Source of the DNA: Burkholderiales bacterium
Lineage (GTDB): Bacteria > Pseudomonadota > Gammaproteobacteria > Burkholderiales > Burkholderiaceae_C
DNA: 64,000 nucleotides
Reading direction: 5' to 3'
Assembly (NCBI GenBank): GCA_016213265.1
Contig: JACRBA010000130.1
Coordinates: forward strand, 31,571-95,570
Position 1 is the first letter of the stretch; each line of letters starts with the position of its first letter. The notes beneath the pieces are model-generated. The model was not told the DNA's origin. It was given only the letters and a program-made list of their open reading frames with translations, and made no database searches. Position numbers and translations under genes: made by a program. This document shows, in pieces, positions 18,805-26,328 of the stretch.

Positions 18805-19716
18805 TCAATACTCGTTCATCACCACGCCGGCCAAGCGCGTGTGACCCGCCTGCAGGGACACCACCAGGTCCTGCAGGCCGCTGACGCGGCTGGCATCGCG
18901 CCGCGCCACCACGAGTGCAGCGCCGCAGCGGGCGGCGATCACCACGCCATCCGTGCCGAAGACCGCGGCGGGGGTGTCGATGATCACGTGGTCGAACTTG
19001 GACGACAACTCGCGCAGCAGCAGGCCGAAGGCCGGCCCCTCGACCAGCTCCAGCGGGTTGGGCGGCTGCGGCCCCACCGGCATGACCCACAGGTTGGGCA
19101 CGTCGGGCACCGCCTTGACGACGTTCTTGCCGCCGCGGCCGGCCAGCAGGTTGGACAGGCCGCGGGAGTTGTCCACGTCGAAAATCTGGTGCAGGCGGGC
19201 GCCGCGCATGTCAGCATCCACCACCAGCACCCTCCCGCCGAGCTGCGCCAGGGCCACGGCCAGGTTGGCGCAGAAGTAGGTCTTGCCGTCCCCGCTGTCC
19301 AGGCTCACCACCGCCAGCGGGCGGCGCTGGCCACCCTCTTCCTCCTGGCTGCGCAGCAGGATCTGGCTGCGGATCGCCCGGAAGGCCTCGGCCTGGTGGC
19401 CGAAGGGCTGCACCAGCGCCACCAGCTCGGGGTTGGCCTGGCGGCGCTGCTCGTCGCCGTAGGCGTACTGGAACTGCTGCGACAGTGCGTAGAGCACGTC
19501 CTCGGCCGAGGCCAGGCCGAGCGCGATGGCGGCCTCGCCGAAACGCACGTTGTGCTCACGCTGGTAGCGGGCGATGTGCTCCACGTCCTCCGCGCTCAGG
19601 TTGCGCGCATCGCGGATCAACTCGCCGATCGCCCGCGACTTGACCTCGGCCGCCCCCAGCGGCGCATGGATGGAATCTGAGAAGTCGTGCTGGGTCGGGT
19701 CTGCGGAGTCGTTCAT
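18805..19716 (-). CDS. epsG: EpsG-type polysaccharide chain-length ATPase (BY-kinase-like)
   Basis: A 303-residue cytoplasmic ATPase. An N-terminal MshEN/GspE-like segment (AEDVEHIARYQREHNVRFGEAAIALGLAS) precedes a CpsD/Wzc-like kinase core. That core has Walker A SLDSGDGKTYFCANLA, Walker A' VLVVDADMRGARLHQIF and Walker B HVIIDTPAAV. Proteins of this kind partner the EpsF-type chain-length regulator. The C-terminus ends at MNEY without the tyrosine cluster that BY-kinases autophosphorylate, so kinase activity is doubtful. It overlaps epsF by 4 bp. Confidence 0.87.
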   Translation of the reverse strand: MNDSADPTQHDFSDSIHAPLGAAEVKSRAIGELIRDARNLSAEDVEHIARYQREHNVRFGEAAIALGLASAEDVLYALSQQFQYAYGDEQRRQANPELVALVQPFGHQAEAFRAIRSQILLRSQEEEGGQRRPLAVVSLDSGDGKTYFCANLAVALAQLGGRVLVVDADMRGARLHQIFDVDNSRGLSNLLAGRGGKNVVKAVPDVPNLWVMPVGPQPPNPLELVEGPAFGLLLRELSSKFDHVIIDTPAAVFGTDGVVIAARCGAALVVARRDASRVSGLQDLVVSLQAGHTRLAGVVMNEY

Positions 19717-21149
19717 TGGCTTCCCTTGCCCGGCGCGGGCAGGCGGCGGCCGGAGATCATGCGGTCCTGGGCCTGGGCCAGCTGCAGCCGCATGCGGCGG
19801 CCGATGGCCGGCGTGGGCATGATGCCGATGACGGGCAGGCCGAGCGCGGCGACGGCGTCGGCCGGCACACGCACGCGCTTGTCGAACTGCTCGAGCGCCA
19901 GCGCGACGCCGCAGCCGAGCGCCAGGCCGAAGAACAGGCCGATCAGCAGGTTGGCGGCCACCTTGGGCGAAGAGGGCGCCGCCGGCGGCGTGGCCCGCGC
20001 CAGCATGGCGGCGTTGCTCTGCCGGTTCTGGCTTTCCAGGTTGCTCTGGTTGAAGCGGTTGAGCAGCAGGTCGTAGGAGCGCTGGGCGTTCTCCACGTCG
20101 CGCACCAGCACCGCACCCTGGTCACGCACCTCCTTCATGCGCAGCACCTTCTGGCGCTGCTCTTCGAGGCTGGCCCGTACCTGGCCTTCGCGGGCGCGGT
20201 CGATGCGGGCGCTGACGGAGACGCTGCCCGTCACCGTGCGCGTCTCGGCGGCGAGGCGGTTGCGCAGGTCACCCACCGTGGTGCGCGCCTCCACCACCTG
20301 CGGGTGGTTGGCGCCATAGCGCGAGTCGAGCTCCTTGAGCTTGGCCTCGGCGCGGGCCAGGTCGCCCTTGAGCGACGCGACGAGCGGGTTGTTGATGACC
20401 TCCGAGAGGTTGTCGCCATAGGCCGCCGCCTGCGCCTGCCGGCTCGACGATTCGCTGGACTGCGCCTGCATGGTCACCAACTGCTGACTCAGCATGTTCA
20501 GCCGGCTCATCTCGACGTCGAAGCGCTCGTCGGTCGCGATGATGCCCTGCTGCTGCTGGAACTTGGACAGGCGCTGCTGGGCCGATTCGAGCGCGACGCG
20601 CGCCTCGTCCACCTGGGTGGCGAAGAAGCCGCTGTACTCGCGCGCCGGGTCCACCCGCAGCTCCACCGCGGTCTCCAGATAGGCCTGCACGAAGGCATTG
20701 GCCAGCGTGGCCGCGAACTGCGGCTCGGTGCCCTTGTACGCGACGTTCACCACGTTGCTGCCGGCACGAGCCACCTGCACGTCGAGGTTCTTCAGCAGGA
20801 ACTCGACGAGCCAATCCTCGATGGTGCCCTCGCCCCGATTGACCTTGTCCCACAGCTTGCGGATCTCGGCCACCTCGGTGAGCTTGAGGTTGCGCACCAC
20901 ACGCAGCGCGACCCGGTCGCTGCGCAGCACCTCCACCTGGGTGTTCATGAGGGCCGGCGACGCCGCACCGCCATAGAGCATGGACGCCACGGGGTCGGGC
21001 TTGATGTCGATGACCAGCGTGGCCGAGGCCGTGTACATCTTGGGCGCGAGCAAGGTGTAGCCCACCGCCGCGCCCAGCACGAGCGCGAAGGTGAGCACGG
21101 CCGGCACCCATCGGGCGCGCAGCACGGCCAGGAAGTTGGACAGGTTCAT
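19713..21149 (-). CDS. epsF: EpsF-type polysaccharide chain-length determinant (PCP family)
   Basis: A 478-residue inner-membrane protein. It has an N-terminal membrane helix (AVLTFALVLGAAVGYTLLAP), a large periplasmic region with long coiled coils (about residues 180-375) and a C-terminal helix (VAANLLIGLFFGLALGCGVALAL) followed by a short cytoplasmic tail. This is the Wzz/PCP-2 layout without a fused kinase. The kinase partner is the next gene. It sets polymer length and links Wzy polymerisation with export. Its ATG overlaps the epsE stop by one base (TGATG). Confidence 0.9.
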   Translation of the reverse strand: MNLSNFLAVLRARWVPAVLTFALVLGAAVGYTLLAPKMYTASATLVIDIKPDPVASMLYGGAASPALMNTQVEVLRSDRVALRVVRNLKLTEVAEIRKLWDKVNRGEGTIEDWLVEFLLKNLDVQVARAGSNVVNVAYKGTEPQFAATLANAFVQAYLETAVELRVDPAREYSGFFATQVDEARVALESAQQRLSKFQQQQGIIATDERFDVEMSRLNMLSQQLVTMQAQSSESSSRQAQAAAYGDNLSEVINNPLVASLKGDLARAEAKLKELDSRYGANHPQVVEARTTVGDLRNRLAAETRTVTGSVSVSARIDRAREGQVRASLEEQRQKVLRMKEVRDQGAVLVRDVENAQRSYDLLLNRFNQSNLESQNRQSNAAMLARATPPAAPSSPKVAANLLIGLFFGLALGCGVALALEQFDKRVRVPADAVAALGLPVIGIMPTPAIGRRMRLQLAQAQDRMISGRRLPAPGKGSQ

Positions 21150-21985
21150 CAGAACAGGCTCTCGCGCACGAACACCACATCGCCCGGCAGCAGCGTGTCG
21201 TCCAGCGACAGCTCCAGCTGCTGCACCTGCCCATTGGCGGCACGGCGGCTCACGCGCAGCCCGCGCTGCGTGCCGCGCTGGGTCAGCCCGCCTGCGGTGG
21301 CCAGCGCCTGCATCACCGTCATGCCGCGCTCCAGCCGCAGCTGCCCGGGGCGCTGCACCTCGCCGTACAGGTACACCACGGGATACCGGTCGACCCAGAT
21401 CGCGTCGCCGGGCTGGATCTCGATGTCGTCACCGCGGCCACCGGGCGCGAACATGCGCGGCAGGTCCACCTCCTTGCGGAAGGGCTGGCCATTGCGCTGC
21501 CCGGTGACCACCACCGTGTCGGCTCCGGCCGTGGTGGTGACGCCGCCAGCGAGCGCCAGCACGTCGGTCAGGCGCATGCCCGCCACGTCCAGCGGCACAC
21601 GGCCGGGCTTGCCCACCTGCCCCAGCACGTTCACCTGGTTGGCGCGCACCTGGGTCACCATCACCGTGACCTGCGGGTTCTTGATGAAGTCGCCCTTTCT
21701 CAGGGCGTCGGCCAGCGCCGCCTCGGCCTGGCTCACGGTGAGGCCGCCCAGCCGGATGGAGCCAATCAGCGGGTAGCTGATCAGGCCCGATTCAGAGACC
21801 CGCGTCTCGAGGGACAGGTCGGGGCTCTGGTAGACGGCGATGCGCACCGTGTCGCCGGGGCCGATGCGGTACAGCGCCGCTTCGCCGGCCGCCGGAGCGG
21901 CCGCGGGCTGCGCATGGGCGCAAGGCAGGGCCAGGGTGGCGATGGCCACGAGGCTGGCGCAAAGGGGTCGAAGCAGTCGGTTCAT
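21149..21985 (-). CDS. epsE: EpsE-type polysaccharide export protein (Wza/OPX family)
   Basis: A 278-residue periplasmic or outer-membrane export protein. Residues 1-26 are a Sec signal peptide ending in AHAQ. The Poly_export domain starts YRIGPGDTVRIAVYQSPDLS, followed by SLBB-type segments (VNVLGQVGKPGRVPLD and VYLYGEVQRPGQLRLE). No proper lipobox is visible, in contrast to classical Wza. It is the first gene of the epsE-epsF-epsG operon and has a sigma-54-type promoter about 67-82 bp upstream of its ATG. It would form the outer-membrane exit for the Wzx/Wzy polymer. Confidence 0.9.
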   Translation of the reverse strand: MNRLLRPLCASLVAIATLALPCAHAQPAAAPAAGEAALYRIGPGDTVRIAVYQSPDLSLETRVSESGLISYPLIGSIRLGGLTVSQAEAALADALRKGDFIKNPQVTVMVTQVRANQVNVLGQVGKPGRVPLDVAGMRLTDVLALAGGVTTTAGADTVVVTGQRNGQPFRKEVDLPRMFAPGGRGDDIEIQPGDAIWVDRYPVVYLYGEVQRPGQLRLERGMTVMQALATAGGLTQRGTQRGLRVSRRAANGQVQQLELSLDDTLLPGDVVFVRESLF

Positions 21986-22051
21986 GTCGTTCCCGTCCGT
22001 TGGTGTGTCGCTCCGGCGCACACGGCATCCGCCGCGCGAAGCGACGCGGAC

Positions 22052-22067
22052 GGCAAGCCATGTGCCG
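22052..22067 (-). promoter_or_regulatory. Sigma-54-type promoter of epsE-epsF-epsG
   Basis: The minus strand reads C-GGCAC-ATGGC-TTGC-C, which contains the sigma-54 core GGCAC-N5-TTGC with no mismatch in the core boxes. Only the leading T of TGGCAC is replaced. The predicted start is about 57 bp upstream of the epsE ATG at 21985. Sigma-54 control of EPS genes is known in related proteobacteria. Here it is inferred from the motif and its position. Confidence 0.6.
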
Positions 22068-22153
22068 GCCAGGCCCGTCCGGCCGCCGGCAGACGACCGC
22101 CGCAGCGTACGCCGAAGGGGACACCCCGCCAAGCGCGGGGGTCCCTGCCCCGC

Positions 22154-22999
22154 TCAGACGGCCGGGCGCTTGTAGCCGAAGCGGTCGATGATGAACTTCT
22201 CGCGCCGGGCGACGAGGTCCACGCTGGCCGCGTCGTAGTAGTGGTTGAAGGGATGCGGCCGGTTCGACTTGTTCGTCGGCTTGGCATCGTAGATCTTCTT
22301 GCGCTGCTCGTCGGTGAGCTCCACGCCGCAGCTGTCCAGCGCCTTGACGAGGTCATCGGCCAGGCAGTCCTGGCGGATGATGTGCTGCACGATGAGGTTG
22401 TCCTTTTCGAACGCCTTCAGGCCCTCCTGGGTGCTCACCGTCGCAGGGATCTTGTCCGCGCCCCGCACGAAGAGGTTGAAGTAGCGGAAGGTCATCAGGC
22501 CGCCGATCTTGCCGATGGGCGACTGGGCGAAGCCCGCTTCCACCACCCGGCGCGTCTGCGGCGAGCAGACGACGCGCAGCCACTCCCGGAAGGCCTCGGC
22601 ATTGGCCGGGTCGGTGTAGTAGAAATCCTTCGCGCGCTCGGCGCCCACGTTGGCGGGCAGCATGGACTTCTGCTTCTTCTCCTCGACGCCGTCCTTCTCG
22701 GTGGCGGCGTTGCGGGCGGCGTTGATCTTCGCGAGCACGCGCTCCCAGCGCTTCGGGTTGGTCAGGCGCTGGAAGAGCTCGCCCTGCTGCTGGCAGCCGT
22801 AGGTCCACAGCGACAGGTACCAGCCCCACGGGTCGCGGATCGATCCCATGAACTGCTTTCCACTGGACAGCAGCTCCTCGGTGGGCACGTTGTGCTTGCC
22901 ATCGTTCTTGCCGCCGAGCAGATCCCTCAGCGTCTTCTTGATGTGGGTGGAGCCGGTCTTCTGCAGTTCAACGAAGACGACCTTGTCGGTGATGAGCAT
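22154..22999 (-). CDS. Sulfotransferase family protein (family A, intact motifs)
   Basis: A 281-residue protein. VELQKTGSTHIKKTL at about residues 10-24 matches the 5'-phosphosulfate loop of PAPS-dependent sulfotransferases (PKTGSTxL). GSIRDPWGWYLSLW near residue 53 matches the 3'-phosphate motif (RDPxxxxxS). The C-terminus carries the FGY motif (IIDRFGYKRP) that recurs in this locus. It is paralogous to the gene at 25194-26303, sharing SPIGKIGGLMTFRYFNLFVRG. It would transfer sulfate from PAPS to a sugar hydroxyl or amino group in the cytoplasm. GAGG lies 8 bp before the ATG. The gene stands alone between the eps operon and a divergent sigma-54 gene. Confidence 0.78.
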   Translation of the reverse strand: MLITDKVVFVELQKTGSTHIKKTLRDLLGGKNDGKHNVPTEELLSSGKQFMGSIRDPWGWYLSLWTYGCQQQGELFQRLTNPKRWERVLAKINAARNAATEKDGVEEKKQKSMLPANVGAERAKDFYYTDPANAEAFREWLRVVCSPQTRRVVEAGFAQSPIGKIGGLMTFRYFNLFVRGADKIPATVSTQEGLKAFEKDNLIVQHIIRQDCLADDLVKALDSCGVELTDEQRKKIYDAKPTNKSNRPHPFNHYYDAASVDLVARREKFIIDRFGYKRPAV

Positions 23000-23336
23000 G
23001 TGCGAAACCTCGCGGGTGGTTGGGGGGGCGCATGGGCACCGCCGTCACATCGATTGATGATTGATGAGAATGCGGTCGAGAGGCCCCGAGGGCCCGCGCC
23101 ATGGCGCCGCGGATCATAGACGAGGGACTTCCCGAATGGGCCCCGTCCCCCACATCAGCGACACCGTCTGCCCCAGACGATTGCACGTGTGCATCCCCAA
23201 TGGCACAGGCCTTGCAAACAGGGTGCTGTGCTAGTATCAATTTGCATTCGGCATGCACTCGCGCAGTGCACGCGGACATGCCTTCTGGGCCCTGTGACAG
23301 GGATGCCGTCCCCCCCAACCTGCCAGCTTTCGAACC
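23000..23336. other. 337-bp divergent intergenic region
   Basis: No gene is seen here. It contains the sigma-54 promoter at 23201-23216, a 12-bp palindrome GCGCCATGGCGC at 23096-23107 and a short ATTGATG direct repeat at about 23054-23067. An extended -10-like TGCTAGTAT at 23229-23237 overlaps the predicted sigma-54 start. A degenerate minus-strand sigma-54-like match at 23213-23228 shares the -12 box but lacks the conserved -24 GG. Confidence 0.6.
23201..23216 (+). promoter_or_regulatory. Perfect sigma-54 promoter
   Basis: TGGCAC-AGGCC-TTGCA matches the sigma-54 consensus TGGCAC-N5-TTGCA at every defined base. The predicted start near 23228 gives a leader of about 110 bp before the ATG at 23337. 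It predicts activation of the hydrolase-like gene by an enhancer-binding protein, which is not encoded nearby. Confidence 0.8.
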
Positions 23337-24341
23337 ATGTTTGAACTCGTACCCGACCAGGGCTCCGACATCCCGTTCTTCCCCGACAGCAACGCCGAGA
23401 TCACCCGCGAGGCGGCCGAGACGGTGGAGCTCAACGGCGACTGGAGCATCCCCGAGAAGGCACTCACCGTGATGCGGGTGAAGACGGGCCACTTCACCGT
23501 CAACATCTCGATCAACACGGTGCGCAAGGCCGACAAGCTCGTGGTCACCTTCCAGGGTGCACGCGGCGGCGGCAAGGACAGCGCCAATGCCAGCCGGCCG
23601 ATGTTCTCGCGCCGCAACTGGGAGGCCCTGTTCGAGGCCCCCATCCTGGCCATCTCCGATCCGATGTCGGAGATCGACTGGAACTCCAACGTGCCGCGCT
23701 GCGGGTTCTACATGGGCACGCTCGACAACGATCTCGTGCCTGAGTTGAACGCGCTCATCGACGTCGTCTGCGCCAAGCTGGGCGTGCCCGTCGAGAACGT
23801 GCTGATGTACGGCTCGTCCGCCGGCGGCACCTCGGCCATCCTGGTGGGCAGCCGCCGCAAGTCCCGCACGGGCATCGTGGCCGTGTGCCCGTTCCTGCGT
23901 CCCGACAAGTACCGCGAAGGTGTCATCGCTGCCGGCATGCGCGCCATGGGCAAGACCATGGACGACTACGAGCAGATGATGCAGGACACGCCCTGGCGCT
24001 TCAACCCGCTCATCGCACTGAAGGACGCCCACCAGGCCGGCCAGGACATCCGCGTGTTCGTGGGCCAGAACCTGAAGGACAAGTCCACCATCAGCCGCCA
24101 CTTCCCCGGCATCTGGCGCCGCTGGGACATCGACCCCGAAGGCGGCGTGTCGCCCGACGGCCGTGTGATGACCGCCATGTACGACTCGGCCGAAGCCGGC
24201 CATGGCCATGAGCCGCCCGAGTACTCGCGCCCGCTGTGGCAGGAAGCCCTGAAGTTCTTCGCCACGCCGGCCGTGGTGCGCACCAAGAAGGCGGGCGGCA
24301 AGAAGAAGGAAAAGGCCGAGATGGCCGACGACGCCGAGTGA
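23337..24341 (+). CDS. Alpha/beta-hydrolase-like protein of unknown function
   Basis: A 334-residue cytoplasmic-type protein without signal peptide. VLMYGSSAGGTSAIL presents a GxSxGG nucleophile elbow (Ser161). KLVVTFQGARGGG earlier in the chain could be the oxyanion strand, and a late GHGHEPPEY segment could supply the catalytic histidine. These are alpha/beta-hydrolase features. The last 25 residues are lysine-rich (KKAGGKKKEKAEM). The N-terminal 240 residues of the fusion protein at 41063-42892 have the same layout with GPSMGG, there joined to a sulfotransferase. This links the gene to the same pathway, possibly as an esterase, deacetylase or acyltransferase acting on the polymer. The substrate is unknown. 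Confidence 0.7.
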   Translation: MFELVPDQGSDIPFFPDSNAEITREAAETVELNGDWSIPEKALTVMRVKTGHFTVNISINTVRKADKLVVTFQGARGGGKDSANASRPMFSRRNWEALFEAPILAISDPMSEIDWNSNVPRCGFYMGTLDNDLVPELNALIDVVCAKLGVPVENVLMYGSSAGGTSAILVGSRRKSRTGIVAVCPFLRPDKYREGVIAAGMRAMGKTMDDYEQMMQDTPWRFNPLIALKDAHQAGQDIRVFVGQNLKDKSTISRHFPGIWRRWDIDPEGGVSPDGRVMTAMYDSAEAGHGHEPPEYSRPLWQEALKFFATPAVVRTKKAGGKKKEKAEMADDAE

Positions 24342-24375
24342 TCGGCACAGCCGGCCTGCCGGCTGGCGCTGGAAA

Positions 24376-24407
24376 GGGGCACGCCTGCGAAGGACGTGCC
24401 CCTTTTT
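24376..24407. terminator. Bidirectional rho-independent terminator
   Basis: An 8-bp GC-rich stem (GGGGCACG at 24376-24383 with CGTGCCCC at 24395-24402) is followed by TTTTT on the plus strand and flanked by AAA on the other side. It sits between the convergent genes ending at 24341 (plus) and 24411 (minus) and can serve both. Confidence 0.88.
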
Positions 24408-24410
24408 CAT

Positions 24411-25100
24411 TCACCCTTCGAATCGGTAGCCGAAGCGTTCGATGATGGGGGCGTACGCCTTCGCCACCCAAGCGCGGCTGTCGTCGTCGTAGTAGGTGCT
24501 GTAGTGGCGCCGCTCGCCCTGCTCTGCCCGCTCGCTCGTCACGTTCTCCGCCACGATGGGCACGGGTTGCGCCACGCCCAACCGCTGCAGCACCTCGTCG
24601 AAGCCATGCTGCAGCGCCTCGAAACGGATGATGTGGTCGGCATGGTCCAGGTACTCCAGCGGCCCCTTGACCGTGCTGCCCTTGTCGCGATGCCGCTGCA
24701 GCTCGCGTCCCACCCACTCAGGAAATCCCATCGATTGCGCCGCGCCCATGCTCGCGTGGATGCGGGCGTTGTCCTGGGCCCAGCGGTAGCGCGCCGGGTC
24801 GGCGGTGAATCGCCCCTTGCGCTTGAGGTAGCGGCTGACGAGCAGGTCGTACGGATTGCGCACGCAGGTGAACTTGAACAGGCCGTCGAGCTCGGCGCGC
24901 GTCATCAGCCCGTGCTCCTGCAGGTCGCGCCAGGTGGCGTGATGCTTCTTGACGAGGATCTCGCCGTCGTCGGCACGGATCTCGCGTTGAGGCATGGGCT
25001 GCCCGTCCAGGGCTTCCAGCAAGGTGCGCGCGATCGCCTTGCTCGCCGTCTGCGGGTTGGCGAAGAAGATGTAGCGATAGCGCGTCGAAAACACGGCCAT
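24411..25100 (-). CDS. Small sulfotransferase-like protein (family B)
   Basis: A 229-residue protein. FANPQTASKAIARTLL at about residues 12-27 is a variant 5'-phosphosulfate loop (PxTASK instead of PKTGTT). FTCVRNPYDLLVSRYLKRK near residue 82 is the 3'-phosphate motif with Arg and Ser kept. The C-terminal APIIERFGYRFEG carries the locus-wide FGY motif. It is a close paralog of the gene at 26319-27011 (FFANPQTASKAIA is identical). It is divergent from the gene at 25194. The likely role is sulfation of a polysaccharide residue using PAPS. Confidence 0.75.
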   Translation of the reverse strand: MAVFSTRYRYIFFANPQTASKAIARTLLEALDGQPMPQREIRADDGEILVKKHHATWRDLQEHGLMTRAELDGLFKFTCVRNPYDLLVSRYLKRKGRFTADPARYRWAQDNARIHASMGAAQSMGFPEWVGRELQRHRDKGSTVKGPLEYLDHADHIIRFEALQHGFDEVLQRLGVAQPVPIVAENVTSERAEQGERRHYSTYYDDDSRAWVAKAYAPIIERFGYRFEG

Positions 25101-25193
25101 GTGCCCCCCAGCTTGTGTCGTGGCTTAGCACCGTCCGTCATGGGCGGCCTCCTATACTAGTTTTGCCCGCCCCACTTCCCAAGGCCCTGCCCC

Positions 25194-26303
25194 ATGTTCA
25201 CGTCCGACTCCCTGCTGCTTGTCGAACTCCACCGCGGCGGCAGCGCCCGCGTGAAGAAGCTCCTGCAGGAGCTCGTGGGCGGGCAGACGGACAAGGGCAG
25301 CCTGTACGCGGATGCACTGGCCGAGGCGGGCAAGCCGGTGCTGGGCCTGGTGAGCCATCCGCTCGCCTGGTACCTGGCCCTGTGGCGCAACGGCTGTGCG
25401 GGCAAGGGTGATCTGCACAAGCGATTGACGAGCGACGTGCGTTGGGGCCAGCTGCGTGCGCGCCTGAAGAACCGCGAGCCCAAGCCCGGGCAGACCGACC
25501 TCAAGCAGCTTCCCGAGGGATGGGGCCCCGAGCGGGCGCGCGACAGCTGGTACGCGGATTCGAACGATGCGCAGGCGTTCCGCGAGTGGCTGCAGGCCGT
25601 GCTGGCCGAACGCGGGATGCGCAAGCTGGTCGACCACGGCTGGGGCAGCTCGCCCATCGCCAAGTTCGCTGGCCTGATGACCTACCAGTACTTCAACCAC
25701 TTCGTGCGTGGCGCCGAGAACATGGACAAGTCCGTCGACTCCATGGAGGCGCTGCAGGCCATGCACGAGGCGCATGCGCTTCCGACCCATTTCGTGCGCA
25801 TGGAGTCGCTCGCCGACGACCTGCAAGCCGCGCTCGACGCGATTGGCGTACCGCTGTCTCCCGACCAGCGCGCCCGCGTGGCAGCGGTGAAATCGGGGGC
25901 GCCTGGGGAGCAAGAAGCGATCGACCGCTTCTATGACGCCGAAACCCGGCGCTTGGTGGCGCGCCGCGAAGCCTTCCTGTACGAGCGCTTTGGCTACGAG
26001 CCGCCCTCTGGCGGCGGACAGGGCAAGAAAGCCAAGCGGCAGGAGCCGACGGAAGGGGCCGCCGAGGCGCAGAGCCGAACCGGCACCGATGACACCACCG
26101 CCGTCGAACCGGCTGCCGCGGAGCCGGCGCCCACGCCAGCGCCGGCCAAATCGGCCGCGAAGCCTCGCAAGGGCAACAAGGCGTCGGCGCAAGCCGGGGC
26201 CGAGCCGACACCCGCGGCCGACAAGGCCGCCACGGCGCGCAAGACCACGCGCCGCCGCGCGGCCACGGACACCGCCAAGTCCGCGGTGGACAGCGACGCC
26301 TGA
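25194..26303 (+). CDS. Sulfotransferase-like protein with degenerate PAPS motifs and a basic tail
   Basis: A 369-residue paralog of the protein at 22154-22999, sharing QAFREWLQAVL, SPIAKFAGLMTYQYFNHFVRG and the FGY element. The PAPS-binding motifs are altered: VELHRGGSARVKKLL lacks the Lys-Thr pair of PKTGST, and LVSHPLAWYLALW lacks the Arg-Asp of RDP. Catalysis by the usual mechanism therefore looks unlikely. Residues about 272-369 form a low-complexity tail rich in Ala, Pro, Lys and Arg (histone-H1-like), absent from the paralog. It may be a non-catalytic partner or regulator. A -10-like TATACT at 25153-25158 lies upstream. Confidence 0.72.
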   Translation: MFTSDSLLLVELHRGGSARVKKLLQELVGGQTDKGSLYADALAEAGKPVLGLVSHPLAWYLALWRNGCAGKGDLHKRLTSDVRWGQLRARLKNREPKPGQTDLKQLPEGWGPERARDSWYADSNDAQAFREWLQAVLAERGMRKLVDHGWGSSPIAKFAGLMTYQYFNHFVRGAENMDKSVDSMEALQAMHEAHALPTHFVRMESLADDLQAALDAIGVPLSPDQRARVAAVKSGAPGEQEAIDRFYDAETRRLVARREAFLYERFGYEPPSGGGQGKKAKRQEPTEGAAEAQSRTGTDDTTAVEPAAAEPAPTPAPAKSAAKPRKGNKASAQAGAEPTPAADKAATARKTTRRRAATDTAKSAVDSDA

Positions 26304-26309
26304 GGCGAC

Positions 26310-26328
26310 CGCGGGCGCTCAGCCCGCG
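26310..26328. terminator. Possible hairpin terminator between convergent genes
   Basis: A 7-bp stem (CGCGGGC at 26310-26316 with GCCCGCG at 26322-26328) and a 5-base loop. It spans the 15-bp gap between convergent stop codons and overlaps the end of the minus-strand gene. There is no T-tract, so function is uncertain. Confidence 0.4.

Noticed and set aside
23212..23237. Sigma-70 promoter TTGCAA...TAGTAT before the hydrolase-like gene
   Set aside because: The spacer is only 14 bp. The TTGCA belongs to a perfect sigma-54 element, which explains the region better, although an extended -10 activity cannot be excluded.
25194..26303. Calling the degenerate sulfotransferase paralog a pseudogene
   Set aside because: The reading frame is intact, codon usage is normal and core motifs outside the cofactor site are conserved, so a functional non-catalytic protein is more likely.
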